DNA of 64,000 nucleotides from Listeria monocytogenes (GCF_900187225.1 NZ_LT906436.1:1178001-1242000), one strand, 5' to 3'; counted from the first letter of the stretch, positions 1-10,108 are shown. Made by a program: numbers and translations. Notes: generated by a model from the sequence alone, not told the origin.

Positions 1-1046
1 CTAAAGCTTGTGTGGAAATGATTCTAACCCAAGAAGAAGTGAGCGCGGTACAAGTCACAACTACTGGCGGAACGATTCTGGAAATCCCCGTGGCGTATCA
101 AAAGTTTTCGAAAGACAAAGCCACAGCAGCGGTTCAAAAAGATGGTGGCGATGATATTGATGCGACACACGGAATGTGGATTTTTGTAGATGTAGATTTA
201 ACCGACAACGCGGAAGTCGTATTAGATGGTGGTGTTGGTATCGGTCGCGCTACGCAAAAAGGAATTTCTGTGGCAGTGGGAGAAGCGGCGATTAATCCGG
301 CACCGCGGAAAAATATTTTAGCAACCGTACGCGAATCACTTGGCGAAAATCGTGGTGCAAAGATATTAGTCTATGCACCAGAAGGAGAAGAGCGCGCGAA
401 ACGAACCATGAATAGCAACTTAGGGATTATCGGTGGAATTTCTATTTTAGGAACGACGGGCATTGTTACCCCTATGTCGGATGAAGGCTGGAAAAAATCA
501 TTATCGATGGAACTTGAAATGAAGCGTAATCAAGGACTTGACCAAATTATTCTTGTTCCTGGTAATTACGGGGATGATTTTGTTCAAAATACACTTGGTT
601 TTTCAAGTGGAAATATTGTTTCCATGAGTAATTTCGTTGGTTATATGCTAAAAGAAACACAGCGTCTAGCTTTCAAAAAAGTGCTAATGGTTGGCCATTT
701 TGGCAAATTGGTGAAGGTTTCAGCAGGTATTTTTACGACGTACAGTAAAGATGCAGATGCGCGGGCGGAAATTTTAGTTGCTAATTTAGCATTGCTCGGT
801 GCGCCGCTATCGCTTTTACAAGCAGTGGAGAAGTGCAATACGACAGAAGCAGCAGGCGAATTAATTGAAGAAGCAGGTTTTACACAAGTATATGAAGTAA
901 TTGCACAAAAAATTAAAGCGAGATCAGAGCGGTTTTTGAAATTCACGAAACCTAGTGTGGAAATTGATGTGGTTACTTTTTCGACCGAGCGTGGTTTACT
1001 TGCTGCAACGAAAGATATCGATGTACTCCGGGAGGAATGGCGATGA
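1..1046 (+). CDS. cbiD: Cobalt-precorrin-5B C1-methyltransferase CbiD, 5'-truncated by window edge
   Basis: CbiD methylates C1 of cobalt-precorrin-5B during anaerobic corrin ring contraction. The reading frame is open to base 3 of the window, and residues before the first possible internal start (GTG at 12) look like CbiD sequence (K-A-C-V-E-M-I-L). The true start therefore lies upstream and about 25-30 residues are missing; CbiD is normally near 370 aa. The Gly-rich stretch around residues 70-80 ([11 protein letters not shown]) and the middle segment with GNYGDDF fit the family. It overlaps the start region of cbiE, consistent with translational coupling in the cbi operon. Partial only because of the window boundary; there is no sign of damage. 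Confidence 0.95.
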   Translation, partial: KACVEMILTQEEVSAVQVTTTGGTILEIPVAYQKFSKDKATAAVQKDGGDDIDATHGMWIFVDVDLTDNAEVVLDGGVGIGRATQKGISVAVGEAAINPAPRKNILATVRESLGENRGAKILVYAPEGEERAKRTMNSNLGIIGGISILGTTGIVTPMSDEGWKKSLSMELEMKRNQGLDQIILVPGNYGDDFVQNTLGFSSGNIVSMSNFVGYMLKETQRLAFKKVLMVGHFGKLVKVSAGIFTTYSKDADARAEILVANLALLGAPLSLLQAVEKCNTTEAAGELIEEAGFTQVYEVIAQKIKARSERFLKFTKPSVEIDVVTFSTERGLLAATKDIDVLREEWR

Positions 1047-1639
1047 TTACAGTAGTTGGGATTGGACCAGGAGATACAAATTTGCTAATAAACGAAGCAA
1101 GACAAGCTTTAAACTCAGCTGACATAGTTTACGGGTCAACAAGACAACTACAAGAGATAGCAGAACTGACTAATGCTGTGCCAATGCTTTTACCCAAAAA
1201 ACTAGCAGATTTGAAAAACATCCCGCATCAAAGTAAAAATGTGGTGATTTTAGCTTCTGGAGATCCATTACTATATGGAATTGGTAACTGGGCTATGGCA
1301 AATTTTTCGGAAGATATTCGGATTATTCCTGGAATTAGTGCGATTCAAATGATGTTTCACCAAATTAAATTACCAATGAATAATTGTTTTATTACGAGTA
1401 GCCATGGTAAAATGCCAAACTTCGACTTCCTTTTGCAACACGAAAAAGTTGCGATGGTGACAGACACGATTATTGGCCCATATGAAATAGCCGCTGAAAT
1501 TTTACAACGTGACTTAAAAAAAATCCTTTTTGTTGGAGAAAATTTAAGTTCAAAAGAAGAACGGATTCATAGACTGAAACCAGAGGAAGTAGCAAAAAAA
1601 TACGATATGAATGTAGTGGTGATTGTAGATGAAAGATGA
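1043..1639 (+). CDS. cbiE: Cobalt-precorrin-7 C5-methyltransferase CbiE
   Basis: SAM-dependent tetrapyrrole methylase that methylates C5 of the corrin precursor. The N-terminus [12 protein letters not shown] is the conserved methylase P-loop, and the [11 protein letters not shown] motif near residue 75 is the second family signature. The length (198 aa) suits a stand-alone CbiE; in many proteobacteria CbiE is fused to CbiT as CobL. I chose ATG 1043 over ATG 1037 because the Shine-Dalgarno GGGAGG (1030-1035) touches the upstream ATG but sits 7 nt from 1043. It overlaps cbiT by 11 nt, so the two halves of the CobL activity are translationally coupled here. Confidence 0.93.
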   Translation: MITVVGIGPGDTNLLINEARQALNSADIVYGSTRQLQEIAELTNAVPMLLPKKLADLKNIPHQSKNVVILASGDPLLYGIGNWAMANFSEDIRIIPGISAIQMMFHQIKLPMNNCFITSSHGKMPNFDFLLQHEKVAMVTDTIIGPYEIAAEILQRDLKKILFVGENLSSKEERIHRLKPEEVAKKYDMNVVVIVDER

Positions 1640-2198
1640 AGTATTTATTCGCGGTAAAGTACCAATGACAAAAGCAGAAGTGCGAGCGGTGAGTATTGAT
1701 TTACTTAGCTTAGATGAGAAGTCAAAAAAATTACTGGATGTTGGTGCTGGAACTGGAAGCGTTGGCCTTCAAGTGGCGTGCAATTTTCCCAAAATCCATG
1801 TTACTGCGATTGAGCGAAACCCAGATGCAGTGGATTTAATCAAACAAAATCAAGCGAAATTTGGTCTGGAAAATATAGCAGTCATCGAAGCATACGCTCC
1901 AATCGAATTGCCTGAAAAAGAAACATTCGATGCTATTTTCATTGGTGGAAGTGGTGGGAATTTAACCGATATTATTGACTGGTCTTTAGCACATTTGATT
2001 CCGGGAGGTCGTTTAGTACTTAATTTTATTTTGCTTGAAAATGCTTTAACTGCAATGAATCATTTAGAAAAATTAACAGTGAGCGAATTGACAATGAAAC
2101 AAATCCAAGTTTCGAGTTGGCATAAACTTGGAGCGGGTCATTATTTTGAACCACAAAATCCAACCGTGATTATCGGCTGCAAAAAACTAGAGGAGTGA
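1629..2198 (+). CDS. cbiT: Cobalt-precorrin-6B C15-methyltransferase (decarboxylating) CbiT
   Basis: CbiT methylates C15 and decarboxylates the acetate side chain at C12. Unlike its neighbours it has a class I Rossmann methyltransferase fold: [16 protein letters not shown] around residues 36-51 is SAM motif I and IERNP is motif II. The N-terminal [14 protein letters not shown] is a conserved CbiT feature. At 189 aa it is the normal size for a stand-alone CbiT. The start ATG 1629 lies inside the end of cbiE and the stop overlaps the cbiF ribosome binding site. Confidence 0.94.
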   Translation: MKDEVFIRGKVPMTKAEVRAVSIDLLSLDEKSKKLLDVGAGTGSVGLQVACNFPKIHVTAIERNPDAVDLIKQNQAKFGLENIAVIEAYAPIELPEKETFDAIFIGGSGGNLTDIIDWSLAHLIPGGRLVLNFILLENALTAMNHLEKLTVSELTMKQIQVSSWHKLGAGHYFEPQNPTVIIGCKKLEE

Positions 2199-2203
2199 AG
2201 AAA

Positions 2204-2953
2204 ATGGCAGAAGTACATTTCGTCGGAGCAGGACCAGGAGATAAAGAGTTAATCACATTAAAAGGATATCAATTATTAAAAGAGGCAGATGTCGTTATTT
2301 ATGCGGGATCACTCGTCAATCCAGAGTTGCTAGAGTATTGTAAAGCCAGCTGCGAAATCCATAATAGTGCGAGCATGAATTTAATCGAAATTATTGACTG
2401 TATGGAAGCAGGTGTGACTGCTGGTAAAGAAGTGGTTCGTTTGCAAACAGGGGACTTTTCTATTTATGGTTCCATTCGTGAACAAGTCGAGGAAATGAAA
2501 AAGCGTTCGATTCCCTTCACTTGTACACCAGGTGTGAGTTCATTCCTTGGTGCGGCAAGCAGTTTTGGGGTTGAGTATACAGTTCCTGAAGTAAGTCAAA
2601 GTGTAATTATTACCCGAATGGCTGGCAGAACTCCAGTACCATCACGCGAATCGCTTCGTTCATACGCGGCACACCAAACTTCAATGGTAATTTTCTTGTC
2701 TGTTCAAGGTATTAGAAAAGTTGTTTCAGAATTAATCAAAGGTGGCTATAAACCTGAAACACCAGCAGCAGTTATTTACAAAGCGACTTGGGCGGAAGAA
2801 AAGAAAGTAACCGGCACGTTAGAAGATATCGCAGAAAAAGTGACAGAAGCTGGAATTACGAAAACGGCGCTTATTATGGTCGGTGATTTCCTCGGAGAAG
2901 AGTTTTATTATTCTAAGCTATACGACAAGGATTTCAAACATGAGTACAGATAA
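2204..2953 (+). CDS. cbiF: Cobalt-precorrin-4 C11-methyltransferase CbiF
   Basis: SAM-dependent methylase acting on C11 of cobalt-precorrin-4. [16 protein letters not shown] near the N-terminus and the QTGDFSIYG segment around residue 80 (the family GDP(S/T)-loop position) mark the CbiF/CobM branch; [10 protein letters not shown] is typical of it. ATG 2204 is preferred over the in-frame GTG 2195 because the AGGAG at 2191-2195 overlaps the GTG but is correctly spaced for the ATG. About 249 aa, the family norm. The 3' end overlaps cbiG by 14 nt. Confidence 0.94.
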   Translation: MAEVHFVGAGPGDKELITLKGYQLLKEADVVIYAGSLVNPELLEYCKASCEIHNSASMNLIEIIDCMEAGVTAGKEVVRLQTGDFSIYGSIREQVEEMKKRSIPFTCTPGVSSFLGAASSFGVEYTVPEVSQSVIITRMAGRTPVPSRESLRSYAAHQTSMVIFLSVQGIRKVVSELIKGGYKPETPAAVIYKATWAEEKKVTGTLEDIAEKVTEAGITKTALIMVGDFLGEEFYYSKLYDKDFKHEYR

Positions 2954-3971
2954 ACTGGCAATTATTGCTGTCACGGAACGTGGTCGTGATTTAGCAATAA
3001 CGTTAACAAAAACGGTAGCAGCTACGATTTTTGTACCAGAAAAGCATTGCACTGAGCAAACGAATTCTTTAACGCCAGATTTTGGAACAGCGATGCGCGA
3101 AATTTTCACGAAATATCAAGCGTTGATTTGTATTATGGCGACTGGAATTGCGGTTCGGACACTTGCTCCAGTGATAGAAGATAAGCTGTCAGATCCAGCG
3201 GTACTTGTCATGGATGAACATGGCAAGTTTATTATCAGCTTGCTCTCAGGACATGTTGGTGGAGCAAATGAACTAACCGAACGGATTGCTACGATAACAG
3301 GTGGTGCGGCAGTTATTACAACCGCAACTGACCGGGCAAATGTAGCTGCCATTGATAATATCGCCAAACAATTAAATGGTTATTTACCAGATTTTAAAAC
3401 GACGATAAAACGTATCAATGGGTTGCTCGCAGCAGGAAAAGAAGTTGGATTACATATAGACGAGCCACTAGAAATAGATACGCGCGGTTTTACAACGGAA
3501 GAAATTAGCCCGCAAATTTACATTTCAACTAAATATAAACTACCAATGACAACTTTAGAACGCATCCAGCTGGTACCTAAGCAATTTATCCTCGGGGTCG
3601 GTTGCAGAAAAGGCATTTCAGCAGAAACGATAGATGCAGCATTTACACATTTTTGTGAACAAGAAAACATACACCCGCGGGCATTCCGTGAGATTCATAG
3701 CATTACTTTAAAAGGAGAAGAACCGGCAATTCTTCATTTAGCGGAGAAATGGCGTGTTCCATTTATTGTCCATCCAGCAGAAGAATTACAAACGGTTGCT
3801 GGAAAATATCCAACATCCGCTTTTGTTCAAAAAACTGTTCAAGTGGGGAATGTCGCCCTATCATCAGCAGATATTGGTAGTAACGGAAACGTTGTTACAA
3901 GACGATTTGCTGAAAATGGCGTGACTTTCGCAGCAGGGAAATTAACTAAAAATAGTGAGGTGGCAAAATGA
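2940..3971 (+). CDS. cbiG: Cobalt-precorrin-5A hydrolase CbiG
   Basis: CbiG opens the ring lactone of cobalt-precorrin-5A and releases acetaldehyde, the step that accomplishes anaerobic ring contraction. The N-terminal half contains ATGIAVR and the [13 protein letters not shown] motif, and the C-terminal half starts around [12 protein letters not shown], the cobalamin synthesis G C-terminal domain. The frame is open upstream to 2883, but that stretch is cbiF in another frame; ATG 2940 with AAGG about 9 nt upstream gives 343 aa, the expected size. The stop overlaps the cbiH ATG. Confidence 0.93.
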   Translation: MSTDKLAIIAVTERGRDLAITLTKTVAATIFVPEKHCTEQTNSLTPDFGTAMREIFTKYQALICIMATGIAVRTLAPVIEDKLSDPAVLVMDEHGKFIISLLSGHVGGANELTERIATITGGAAVITTATDRANVAAIDNIAKQLNGYLPDFKTTIKRINGLLAAGKEVGLHIDEPLEIDTRGFTTEEISPQIYISTKYKLPMTTLERIQLVPKQFILGVGCRKGISAETIDAAFTHFCEQENIHPRAFREIHSITLKGEEPAILHLAEKWRVPFIVHPAEELQTVAGKYPTSAFVQKTVQVGNVALSSADIGSNGNVVTRRFAENGVTFAAGKLTKNSEVAK

Positions 3972-4693
3972 TTTATGTAATCGGAATTGGCCCAGGAGAT
4001 AAACGATTAATGACTGGTGAAGCACTGCAAGCAATAGAAGACGCGGAGGTGATTGTTGGTTATGTAACGTATATCAAACTCATCAAAGAGCTAATCAAAG
4101 ATAAAGAAGTAGTGAAAACAGGCATGCGCCGCGAAATCGATCGTTGCCAAGAAGCCGTCGACATTGCTTTAACGGGGAAAAAAGTAGCAGTTGTTTCAAG
4201 TGGAGATGCTGGGATTTACGGTATGGCCGGTTTAGTTTTAGAACTCGCAGAAAAAAGTAATCCAGATTTAGAAGTCAAAGTGATTCCAGGAATCACCGCA
4301 AGTATTGGAGCGGCAGCGGTTCTCGGTGCGCCAATCATGCACGATTTTTGTCATATTAGTTTAAGTGACTTAATGACACCGTGGGAAGTAATTGAAAAAC
4401 GTTTAACCCATGCTGCAATGGCTGATTTTGTGGTCTGTTTTTACAATCCAAGAAGCAAAGGCCGAGCCAATCATTTGGCAAACGCTTTTCAAAAGATGAT
4501 GGAGCATAAATCGGGGGACACAGTTGTTGGTATTGTAAAAGACGTCGGTCGAAAAGAAGAACGAAAAATTATTACAACGATGCAGGGTATTGATTATGAA
4601 TTAGTGGATATGACAACGATGGTGATTGTAGGAAACAAAGAAACATACGTGAAAAATGGCAAAATGATTACACCACGAGGTTACTCACTATGA
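3968..4693 (+). CDS. cbiH: Cobalt-precorrin-3B C17-methyltransferase CbiH
   Basis: Methylates C17 of cobalt-factor III/precorrin-3 and forms the delta-lactone. IGIGPGDKRLMTGEAL at the N-terminus is the methylase P-loop; SSGDAGIYGMAG around residue 78 and the PGITAS motif are family signatures, and the FYNPRSKGR stretch is characteristic of CbiH/CobJ. 241 aa, the usual length of the single-domain form with no extra C-terminal iron-sulfur domain. It starts at an ATGA overlap with cbiG and ends in an ATGA overlap with cbiJ. Confidence 0.94.
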   Translation: MIYVIGIGPGDKRLMTGEALQAIEDAEVIVGYVTYIKLIKELIKDKEVVKTGMRREIDRCQEAVDIALTGKKVAVVSSGDAGIYGMAGLVLELAEKSNPDLEVKVIPGITASIGAAAVLGAPIMHDFCHISLSDLMTPWEVIEKRLTHAAMADFVVCFYNPRSKGRANHLANAFQKMMEHKSGDTVVGIVKDVGRKEERKIITTMQGIDYELVDMTTMVIVGNKETYVKNGKMITPRGYSL

Positions 4694-5442
4694 TTTTCGT
4701 GCTTGGGGGAACTTCGGATAGCTTGCTCATTAGCGACTGGCTAACGGAAACGAAGCAAGCATTTATCCTTTCTGTCGCAACTGATTACGGAGAAACTTTA
4801 GCGAAACAGCATGCCGAAAACGTATTTTGCGGCCGATTATCGAAAGAAGAAATGCTCCTAAAATGGAATACTGAAAATGTTCATCTCGTGATTGATGCGA
4901 CTCATCCGTTTGCGACTATTGTTTCTGAAACAGCGATGGAGGCTTGCGAAGAAGCGGACATTCCTTATATTCGTTTTGAACGCACTAGTGAACAAACAGA
5001 TAATACTTATTTAGTAGCAGATATCGAGGAAGCTTGTGCAGTTGCAATGAAACTTGGGAAACGAATCTTTCTTACAACAGGTAGCAAAAATTTACCGGAA
5101 TTTGTAGATGGTTTAAAAAGTCGACATATCATCGCACGTATTTTACCAGTGTCTGATGTAATTCGTTCAGCCGAAGAACTGGGCCTCGTTGCCGACCAAA
5201 TCATTGGTATGAAAGGACCGTTCACCAAAGATGCAAACCGAACACAACTAGAAATGACTGGGGCGGATGTATTAATAACTAAAGAGAGTGGAAAACAAGG
5301 TGGTTTTCAAGAAAAACTTACAGCTGCCGCAGAATTAAATATTCCAGTTATCGTGATTCGCCGTAAAAAATTAAATTATCCAATCGAAATAAATCATTTA
5401 ACCGAACTACCTGAAATTTTAAGTCAATTGGAGGTCTACTAA
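4690..5442 (+). CDS. cbiJ: Cobalt-precorrin-6A reductase CbiJ
   Basis: Pyridine-nucleotide-dependent reductase that reduces the corrin macrocycle of cobalt-precorrin-6A. The N-terminal VLGGTSDS is the expected nucleotide-binding start, DATHPFA (around residue 75) is the diagnostic CbiJ/CobK motif, and TTGSKNLPEF and TKESGKQGG are conserved. 250 aa matches the family. ATG 4690 overlaps the cbiH stop, and its own stop TAA (5440-5442) shares a base with the cobA-hemD ATG. Confidence 0.94.
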   Translation: MIFVLGGTSDSLLISDWLTETKQAFILSVATDYGETLAKQHAENVFCGRLSKEEMLLKWNTENVHLVIDATHPFATIVSETAMEACEEADIPYIRFERTSEQTDNTYLVADIEEACAVAMKLGKRIFLTTGSKNLPEFVDGLKSRHIIARILPVSDVIRSAEELGLVADQIIGMKGPFTKDANRTQLEMTGADVLITKESGKQGGFQEKLTAAAELNIPVIVIRRKKLNYPIEINHLTELPEILSQLEVY

Positions 5443-6923
5443 TGGGAAAAGTTATGTTAATTGGTGCAGGGCCTGGGGATGCGCAACTACTGACAGTGAA
5501 AGGTTTAGCTGCACTACAAAAGGCAGATGTTATTGTTTACGATCGCCTCGTCGAACCAGCGATGCTCCAAGAACGAAAAGCTAGTTGTAAACTAATTTAT
5601 GTTGGAAAAGAACCACTTCATCATCCAATTCCACAAGATGAAATCGAACGAATTCTTGTAAGAGAAGCGGCAACGAATGAGCTTGTCGTCCGTTTAAAAG
5701 CAGGTGATCCTTATGTATTTGGACGAGGTGGCGAAGAAGGAGAGACACTCCATAAAGCAGGAATTCCGTTTGAAGTTATCCCTGGAATCACTTCAGCTAT
5801 TGGTGGGCTCGCCTATGCTGGAATCCCTGTAACACATCGTGATTTTGCTTCAAGTTTTCATGTCATTACCGGACATTTGAAGAAAGGGCGCGATCCACTA
5901 GATTGGGAAGCACTTGCTAGACTGGAAGGTACACTTGTTTTCTTAATGGGGATGACTAATTTACCTAATATCTGTGCGAATTTATTAGAACACGGTCAAA
6001 AGCCAGAAACTGGTGTTGCAATTGTACAATGGGCAACTCGAGGCAAACAATTAACAGTAACTGGAAATTTGCAAACCATCGAACAAAAAGTAGCTGAGTC
6101 GGGTATTTCCTCTCCAGCACTTATCGTTGTTGGCGATGTAGTTAGCTTACGACCACAACTGAACTTTTTTGAGGAAATGCCACTTTTTCATACCAAAGTA
6201 TTACTTCCAAGAGCACGAGCTGGAAAAAGTATGCTCGCGGAACAAATTCGCGATTTGGGCGGAGAAGTAACTATGTATCCAAATATTCAAGTATTAGATG
6301 TTGTGCCAACGAAAACAAAAGAAGAACTAAGCGAAGTAAGCGGACTTCTTTTCACATCCAAAGAAGCGGTAGAACGATTTTTTGATTATTTAGCCCAGCT
6401 TGATTTAGATATTCGTTCTCTAAAAAACACCCATCTTACTGCTATTGGCAAGCAAACGAAAGAAGCTTTTAGTGAAAAAGGAATTATTCCAGATAGTTTT
6501 ATTAAAAGACGGAGCACGGAATTAATTTTGGAGCATTTACCACGGTTACAGGAAAATGCGAGCAACTTAATTATCGGAAGCATAGTTGATACGGCGGAAG
6601 TTAACGCAATTTTAGCAGAAGTGGAAGCGATGGAAATGATGCCGTTATATGATATGCGTCCTGTGACAGAACGACCATTTGACCTTGCAAGCTTTGAACA
6701 AGTTTGTTTCTCAAGTTCGCGTTCCGTTCAAAATTTACTCGACGTACTAACAACCGAAGAAAAAGCCATTTTACAAACGAAAACAATTCTTTCCATTGGA
6801 AGGTTCACGAGCGCAACGTTAGCATCATTCGGTATCAACCATTTTATCGAAGCCGAAAGCGCCACACCAGAGAGCTTAATTGAACTAATCCAAAAAACAA
6901 AATTAGAAGGAGTACCACAATGA
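5442..6923 (+). CDS. cobA-hemD: Fused uroporphyrinogen-III C-methyltransferase / uroporphyrinogen-III synthase
   Basis: Bifunctional protein feeding the corrin branch. Residues about 1-245 are the SAM-dependent CobA methylase (GAGPGDAQLLTVKG, YDRLV, RLKAGDPYVFGRGGEE, and a PGITSA loop), making precorrin-2. Residues about 250-490 fit HemD, which closes hydroxymethylbilane into uroporphyrinogen III (LLPRARAG start, LFTSKEAVERF, and the late SSSRSVQNLL segment). 493 aa is the sum of the two domains. Placing hemD in the cob operon would let the cell raise uroporphyrinogen III specifically for B12. SD GGAGG precedes ATG 5442. The assignment of the C-terminal half rests on weak conservation normal for HemD. 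Confidence 0.9.
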   Translation: MGKVMLIGAGPGDAQLLTVKGLAALQKADVIVYDRLVEPAMLQERKASCKLIYVGKEPLHHPIPQDEIERILVREAATNELVVRLKAGDPYVFGRGGEEGETLHKAGIPFEVIPGITSAIGGLAYAGIPVTHRDFASSFHVITGHLKKGRDPLDWEALARLEGTLVFLMGMTNLPNICANLLEHGQKPETGVAIVQWATRGKQLTVTGNLQTIEQKVAESGISSPALIVVGDVVSLRPQLNFFEEMPLFHTKVLLPRARAGKSMLAEQIRDLGGEVTMYPNIQVLDVVPTKTKEELSEVSGLLFTSKEAVERFFDYLAQLDLDIRSLKNTHLTAIGKQTKEAFSEKGIIPDSFIKRRSTELILEHLPRLQENASNLIIGSIVDTAEVNAILAEVEAMEMMPLYDMRPVTERPFDLASFEQVCFSSSRSVQNLLDVLTTEEKAILQTKTILSIGRFTSATLASFGINHFIEAESATPESLIELIQKTKLEGVPQ

Positions 6924-7705
6924 AAAAAGCGATTTTAGTCGTTAGTTTTGGCACAAGTTATCCTGAAACAAGAGAAAAAACGATTGAAGCCTGTGAAAAA
7001 AAAGTGGCCCAAGAATTTCCAGATTACAACGTGTTTCGTGCATTCACATCCAATAAAATCATCAAAAAACTAAAAACTCGTGACAATATGCATATTAACA
7101 CACCAAGCCAAGCATTAAACCAACTAAAAGAATTAGGCTACAAAGAAGTCATTATTCAGTCGCTACATATTATTAGTGGTGGTGAATTTGAAAAAATCAC
7201 TGCTCAGGTGGAAAAATTCAAGCCGGATTTCGATTCCATTATTGTCAGCCAACCGTTACTTGATTCGATGGAAGATTACGAAAAAGCAATCGAAGCCATT
7301 CGCCACCAAATGCCACCTTTAAAAGAGCAAGAAGCGCTTATTCTCATGGGTCATGGTTCAAAACACCATGCTTTCAGTGCTTATGCGTGCCTTGACCATA
7401 TGCTGTTAAACGAGCCAATTTATCTTTGTGCAGTAGAAAGTTATCCTGGTCTTGACCAAGTAATTGAACGTTTACAACAAGCGGATATTAAAAAAGCACA
7501 CCTAATGCCGTTTATGCTTGTAGCAGGAGATCATGCTACGAATGATATGGCTTCTGATGAAGAAGATTCTTGGAAAAGTACACTGGAACAAGCCGGCATT
7601 CAAACTGAATGTCATTTGCAAGGTCTAGGCGAAAATCCACTTATCCAATCCCAATTTATCGACCATATCCACACTGCAATAGAGAGGGTGAAAACACGTG
7701 GCTAA
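6920..7705 (+). CDS. cbiK: Sirohydrochlorin cobaltochelatase CbiK
   Basis: ATP-independent chelatase that inserts cobalt into sirohydrochlorin (factor II), the step that commits the pathway to the anaerobic cobalt-early route. VVSFGTSYPETREKT begins the class II chelatase fold. His145 (in ILMGHGSKHH) and His205 (in VAGDHATNDM) correspond to the metal-binding histidines of CbiK proteins, and VESYPG is conserved. 261 aa without a signal peptide indicates a cytoplasmic enzyme. It overlaps cobA-hemD by 4 nt and cbiL by 8 nt. Confidence 0.94.
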   Translation: MKKAILVVSFGTSYPETREKTIEACEKKVAQEFPDYNVFRAFTSNKIIKKLKTRDNMHINTPSQALNQLKELGYKEVIIQSLHIISGGEFEKITAQVEKFKPDFDSIIVSQPLLDSMEDYEKAIEAIRHQMPPLKEQEALILMGHGSKHHAFSAYACLDHMLLNEPIYLCAVESYPGLDQVIERLQQADIKKAHLMPFMLVAGDHATNDMASDEEDSWKSTLEQAGIQTECHLQGLGENPLIQSQFIDHIHTAIERVKTRG

Positions 7706-8408
7706 ATTTTACGGCATTGGTACAGGTCCCGGAGATAGCAAGTTAGTCACGATGGAAGCAGCAGAAAGACTCGGGGATGTAGCAATTCTCTACACACCGC
7801 AACCAAAAAAAGGCGGCGAAAGTTTAGCTAAGAAAATCGTCAGCCCTTATTTAAAAGATACATTAATCATCAAAGAACGCCATTTTCCAATGAGTTACAA
7901 CAAAGAAGAAAAAATGCTTGCATGGAAAGAAATCGCGGAAGAAATCAAAGCAGATGTTCAAAATGGACATGATGTTGGGTTCATTACACTTGGAGACCCC
8001 ATGGTTTACAGTACGTATAGCTATTTATTGGAATTATTAAAAGGCGACATTGAAACAGTGACACTCGCAGGTATTTCGTCCTTTTCGAATATTGCTTCCA
8101 AGATTGAATTACCACTCGTAATGGATGAGGAAAGTTTTGCTGTCATTCCTGTAACAGCAGGTGCTGAAAAAATCGAACAAGCACTCACATTATTTGACAC
8201 AGTTGTCTTAATGAAAGCAGCAAGTAATTTACCGCTTCTTACGACATTACTAAAAAAACTGAATTTACTTGATGCAGCAGTAGTAGTAAGCGATGTTGCC
8301 ATGGCGACAGAAAAAATCACTTACAACATGAGAGATATAAATCCAGAAGAAAAAATGTCATACTTTACCACGATTATCGTGAAAAAAAGAAGGGAGCAAT
8401 ATAAATGA
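7698..8408 (+). CDS. cbiL: Cobalt-factor II C20-methyltransferase CbiL
   Basis: Methylates C20 of cobalt-factor II. Recognised from the N-terminal YGIGTGPGDSKLVTMEA P-loop, the HFPMSYN segment (typical of CbiL/CobI) and the TLGDPMVYSTYSYL loop around residue 100. It starts at a GTG (7698) within the end of cbiK, with a GAGAGGGTG ribosome-binding region just upstream. 236 aa is normal. The stop overlaps the cbiM ATG. Confidence 0.94.
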   Translation: MAKFYGIGTGPGDSKLVTMEAAERLGDVAILYTPQPKKGGESLAKKIVSPYLKDTLIIKERHFPMSYNKEEKMLAWKEIAEEIKADVQNGHDVGFITLGDPMVYSTYSYLLELLKGDIETVTLAGISSFSNIASKIELPLVMDEESFAVIPVTAGAEKIEQALTLFDTVVLMKAASNLPLLTTLLKKLNLLDAAVVVSDVAMATEKITYNMRDINPEEKMSYFTTIIVKKRREQYK

Positions 8409-9139
8409 AAAAATTATGGAAGTTTCTACCATTTGTTTTAATCGGTGTTATTTATTTTACTTTAACGAATCCAGAATCCGCACACGCAATGCATATTATG
8501 GAGGGCTTTTTACCAGTTAAATGGGCTGTCTTTTGGTTCATTGTATTTATCCCATTCCTTGTACTTGGCTTAATTCGTATTCGTAAATTAATTGCCCTAG
8601 ATAAAAATAACAAATTACTGTTGGCACTATGCGCAGCCTTTATCTTCGTTCTTTCAGCGCTTAAAATTCCGTCCGTTACAGGATCTTGTTCTCATCCGAC
8701 TGGTGTAGGTCTTGCAACTGTTATGTTCGGTCCGCTCGTTGTCAGTGTACTTGGCGTGATTGTCTTGCTTTTCCAAGCGTTACTACTTGCACACGGCGGT
8801 ATTACAACACTTGGCGCGAACGCAATGTCTATGGCTGTTATTGGGCCAATGGTTGGTTTTGTCGTATACAAACTCGCTCGTAAACTAAACTGCAATAAAA
8901 GTGTTTCGATTTTCTTATGTGCGATGACAGCTGATTTAGCAACCTACTTAACCACCAGCGTCCAGCTCGGAGTCGTTTTCCCAGATCCAGCATCCGGCAT
9001 GATGGCATCCATTCTGAAGTTCATGGCGATTTTCTGTGTGACACAAGTTCCAATTGCGATTGCAGAAGGATTGCTAACGGTAGTCATGTACAATCTTATT
9101 AGCAAAAATTTACCAGAAAAGGTGGCACAATTACGATGA
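8405..9139 (+). CDS. cbiM: Cobalt ECF transporter S component CbiM
   Basis: Substrate-binding integral membrane component of the CbiMNQO energy-coupling-factor cobalt importer. An N-terminal hydrophobic segment ending around the AHAMHIMEGFLP motif is diagnostic: after signal cleavage the new N-terminal Met-His motif forms the Co2+ site. A GSCSHPTGVGL motif and about six further hydrophobic segments follow. 244 aa. Direct overlap with cbiL and cbiN places cobalt uptake under the same control as corrin synthesis. Confidence 0.95.
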   Translation: MKKLWKFLPFVLIGVIYFTLTNPESAHAMHIMEGFLPVKWAVFWFIVFIPFLVLGLIRIRKLIALDKNNKLLLALCAAFIFVLSALKIPSVTGSCSHPTGVGLATVMFGPLVVSVLGVIVLLFQALLLAHGGITTLGANAMSMAVIGPMVGFVVYKLARKLNCNKSVSIFLCAMTADLATYLTTSVQLGVVFPDPASGMMASILKFMAIFCVTQVPIAIAEGLLTVVMYNLISKNLPEKVAQLR

Positions 9140-9432
9140 AAAAAATAAATATCAATGTCATTTTAATTCTATTAGTTGTATTGTTAATGGTTAGTCCATT
9201 CTTCTTCAATAAAACGGGGGAGTATGGCGGTTCTGACGGGGAAGCAGAGGCGGAAATCACCAAAATCGATCCAAGCTATGAACCATGGTTTGAACCTCTT
9301 TATGAACCAAAAAGTGGCGAAATTGAAAGCTTATTATTTACGCTTCAAGGTTGTATCGGAACAGGAATTATCGCGTATGTCATTGGTGTAAGTCGTGGCA
9401 AGCGGAAAGCTGAGAACGATGTTAACCATTGA
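9136..9432 (+). CDS. cbiN: Cobalt ECF transporter auxiliary protein CbiN
   Basis: Small two-helix membrane protein that activates cobalt transport by CbiM. One transmembrane segment lies near residues 5-22, a polar acidic linker (GGSDGEAEAEI) with YEPWFEPLYEP follows, and the second helix is near the C-terminus (SLLFTLQGCIGTGIIAYVIG). The layout and 98 aa length match CbiN. It overlaps cbiM by 4 nt. Confidence 0.93.
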   Translation: MKKININVILILLVVLLMVSPFFFNKTGEYGGSDGEAEAEITKIDPSYEPWFEPLYEPKSGEIESLLFTLQGCIGTGIIAYVIGVSRGKRKAENDVNH

Positions 9433-10096
9433 TAAATATGCTTATCAAAACCGGTGGATAGCTTTTTCGCCATCAGCAAAAGCATTATTTTATGTCGCAA
9501 TTCTAATACTCGCGTTAACTGGTCCTGTGCTCGTCCAAGCTATACTGTTTTTGTGCATGGTGCCACTGACGCTCTATGTCGTTAAAATTCATTTTAAACA
9601 ATATTTGAAATGGCTCCTTTTACCATTTTCATTTCTACTTTTTAGTTTACTGTCGATTCTTATTTCGATTTCTAAAGATCCAAGTAGTTTTCTCGCTTCG
9701 ATTTCGATTGGCAGTTTTTATCTCGGGATTTCCGATGTGACGATTACGACGGCAACTCAAGTTTTTTTTCGAAGTATCGCTTGTTTAGCAGCGACATACT
9801 TTTTCGTCTTAACTGTTCCCGTGGTACAATTAACGAAAGTAATGAAGCGGATTTTTATCCCAAAAGTACTTATTGAACTAACGATTTTAATTTACCGTTT
9901 TATCTTTATTTTTTTAGAAGAAGCGACGGCGATTCGAAAAGCACAGAGCCTTCGCTTCGGTTATCACGGCATAAAAAATAGTTACCGGTCATTTGGCATG
10001 CTCGTAAATACTTTATTTAATCGTGTCATGAAAAGATATAATGAAATGGTTGTAACACTTGATGTGAAGCTATATCAAGGAGAATTTCATATCTAG
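9419..10096 (+). CDS. cbiQ: Cobalt ECF transporter T component CbiQ
   Basis: Transmembrane coupling (EcfT-type) subunit that links CbiM to the ATPase. It starts MLTIDKYAYQNRW and has several hydrophobic helices; the cytoplasmic EEATAIRKAQSLRFGYHG segment near residue 170 carries the Ala-Arg coupling motif of EcfT proteins. The frame is open to GTG 9395, but ATG 9419 preceded by GGAAAG gives the usual CbiQ N-terminus and 225 aa. It overlaps cbiN by 14 nt. Confidence 0.9.
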   Translation: MLTIDKYAYQNRWIAFSPSAKALFYVAILILALTGPVLVQAILFLCMVPLTLYVVKIHFKQYLKWLLLPFSFLLFSLLSILISISKDPSSFLASISIGSFYLGISDVTITTATQVFFRSIACLAATYFFVLTVPVVQLTKVMKRIFIPKVLIELTILIYRFIFIFLEEATAIRKAQSLRFGYHGIKNSYRSFGMLVNTLFNRVMKRYNEMVVTLDVKLYQGEFHI

Positions 10097-10108
10097 GAGG
10101 AAGCCAAT

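Noticed and set aside
2883-2939. Upstream extension of cbiG
   Set aside because: The residues are cbiF read in another frame; ATG 2940 gives the usual CbiG start.
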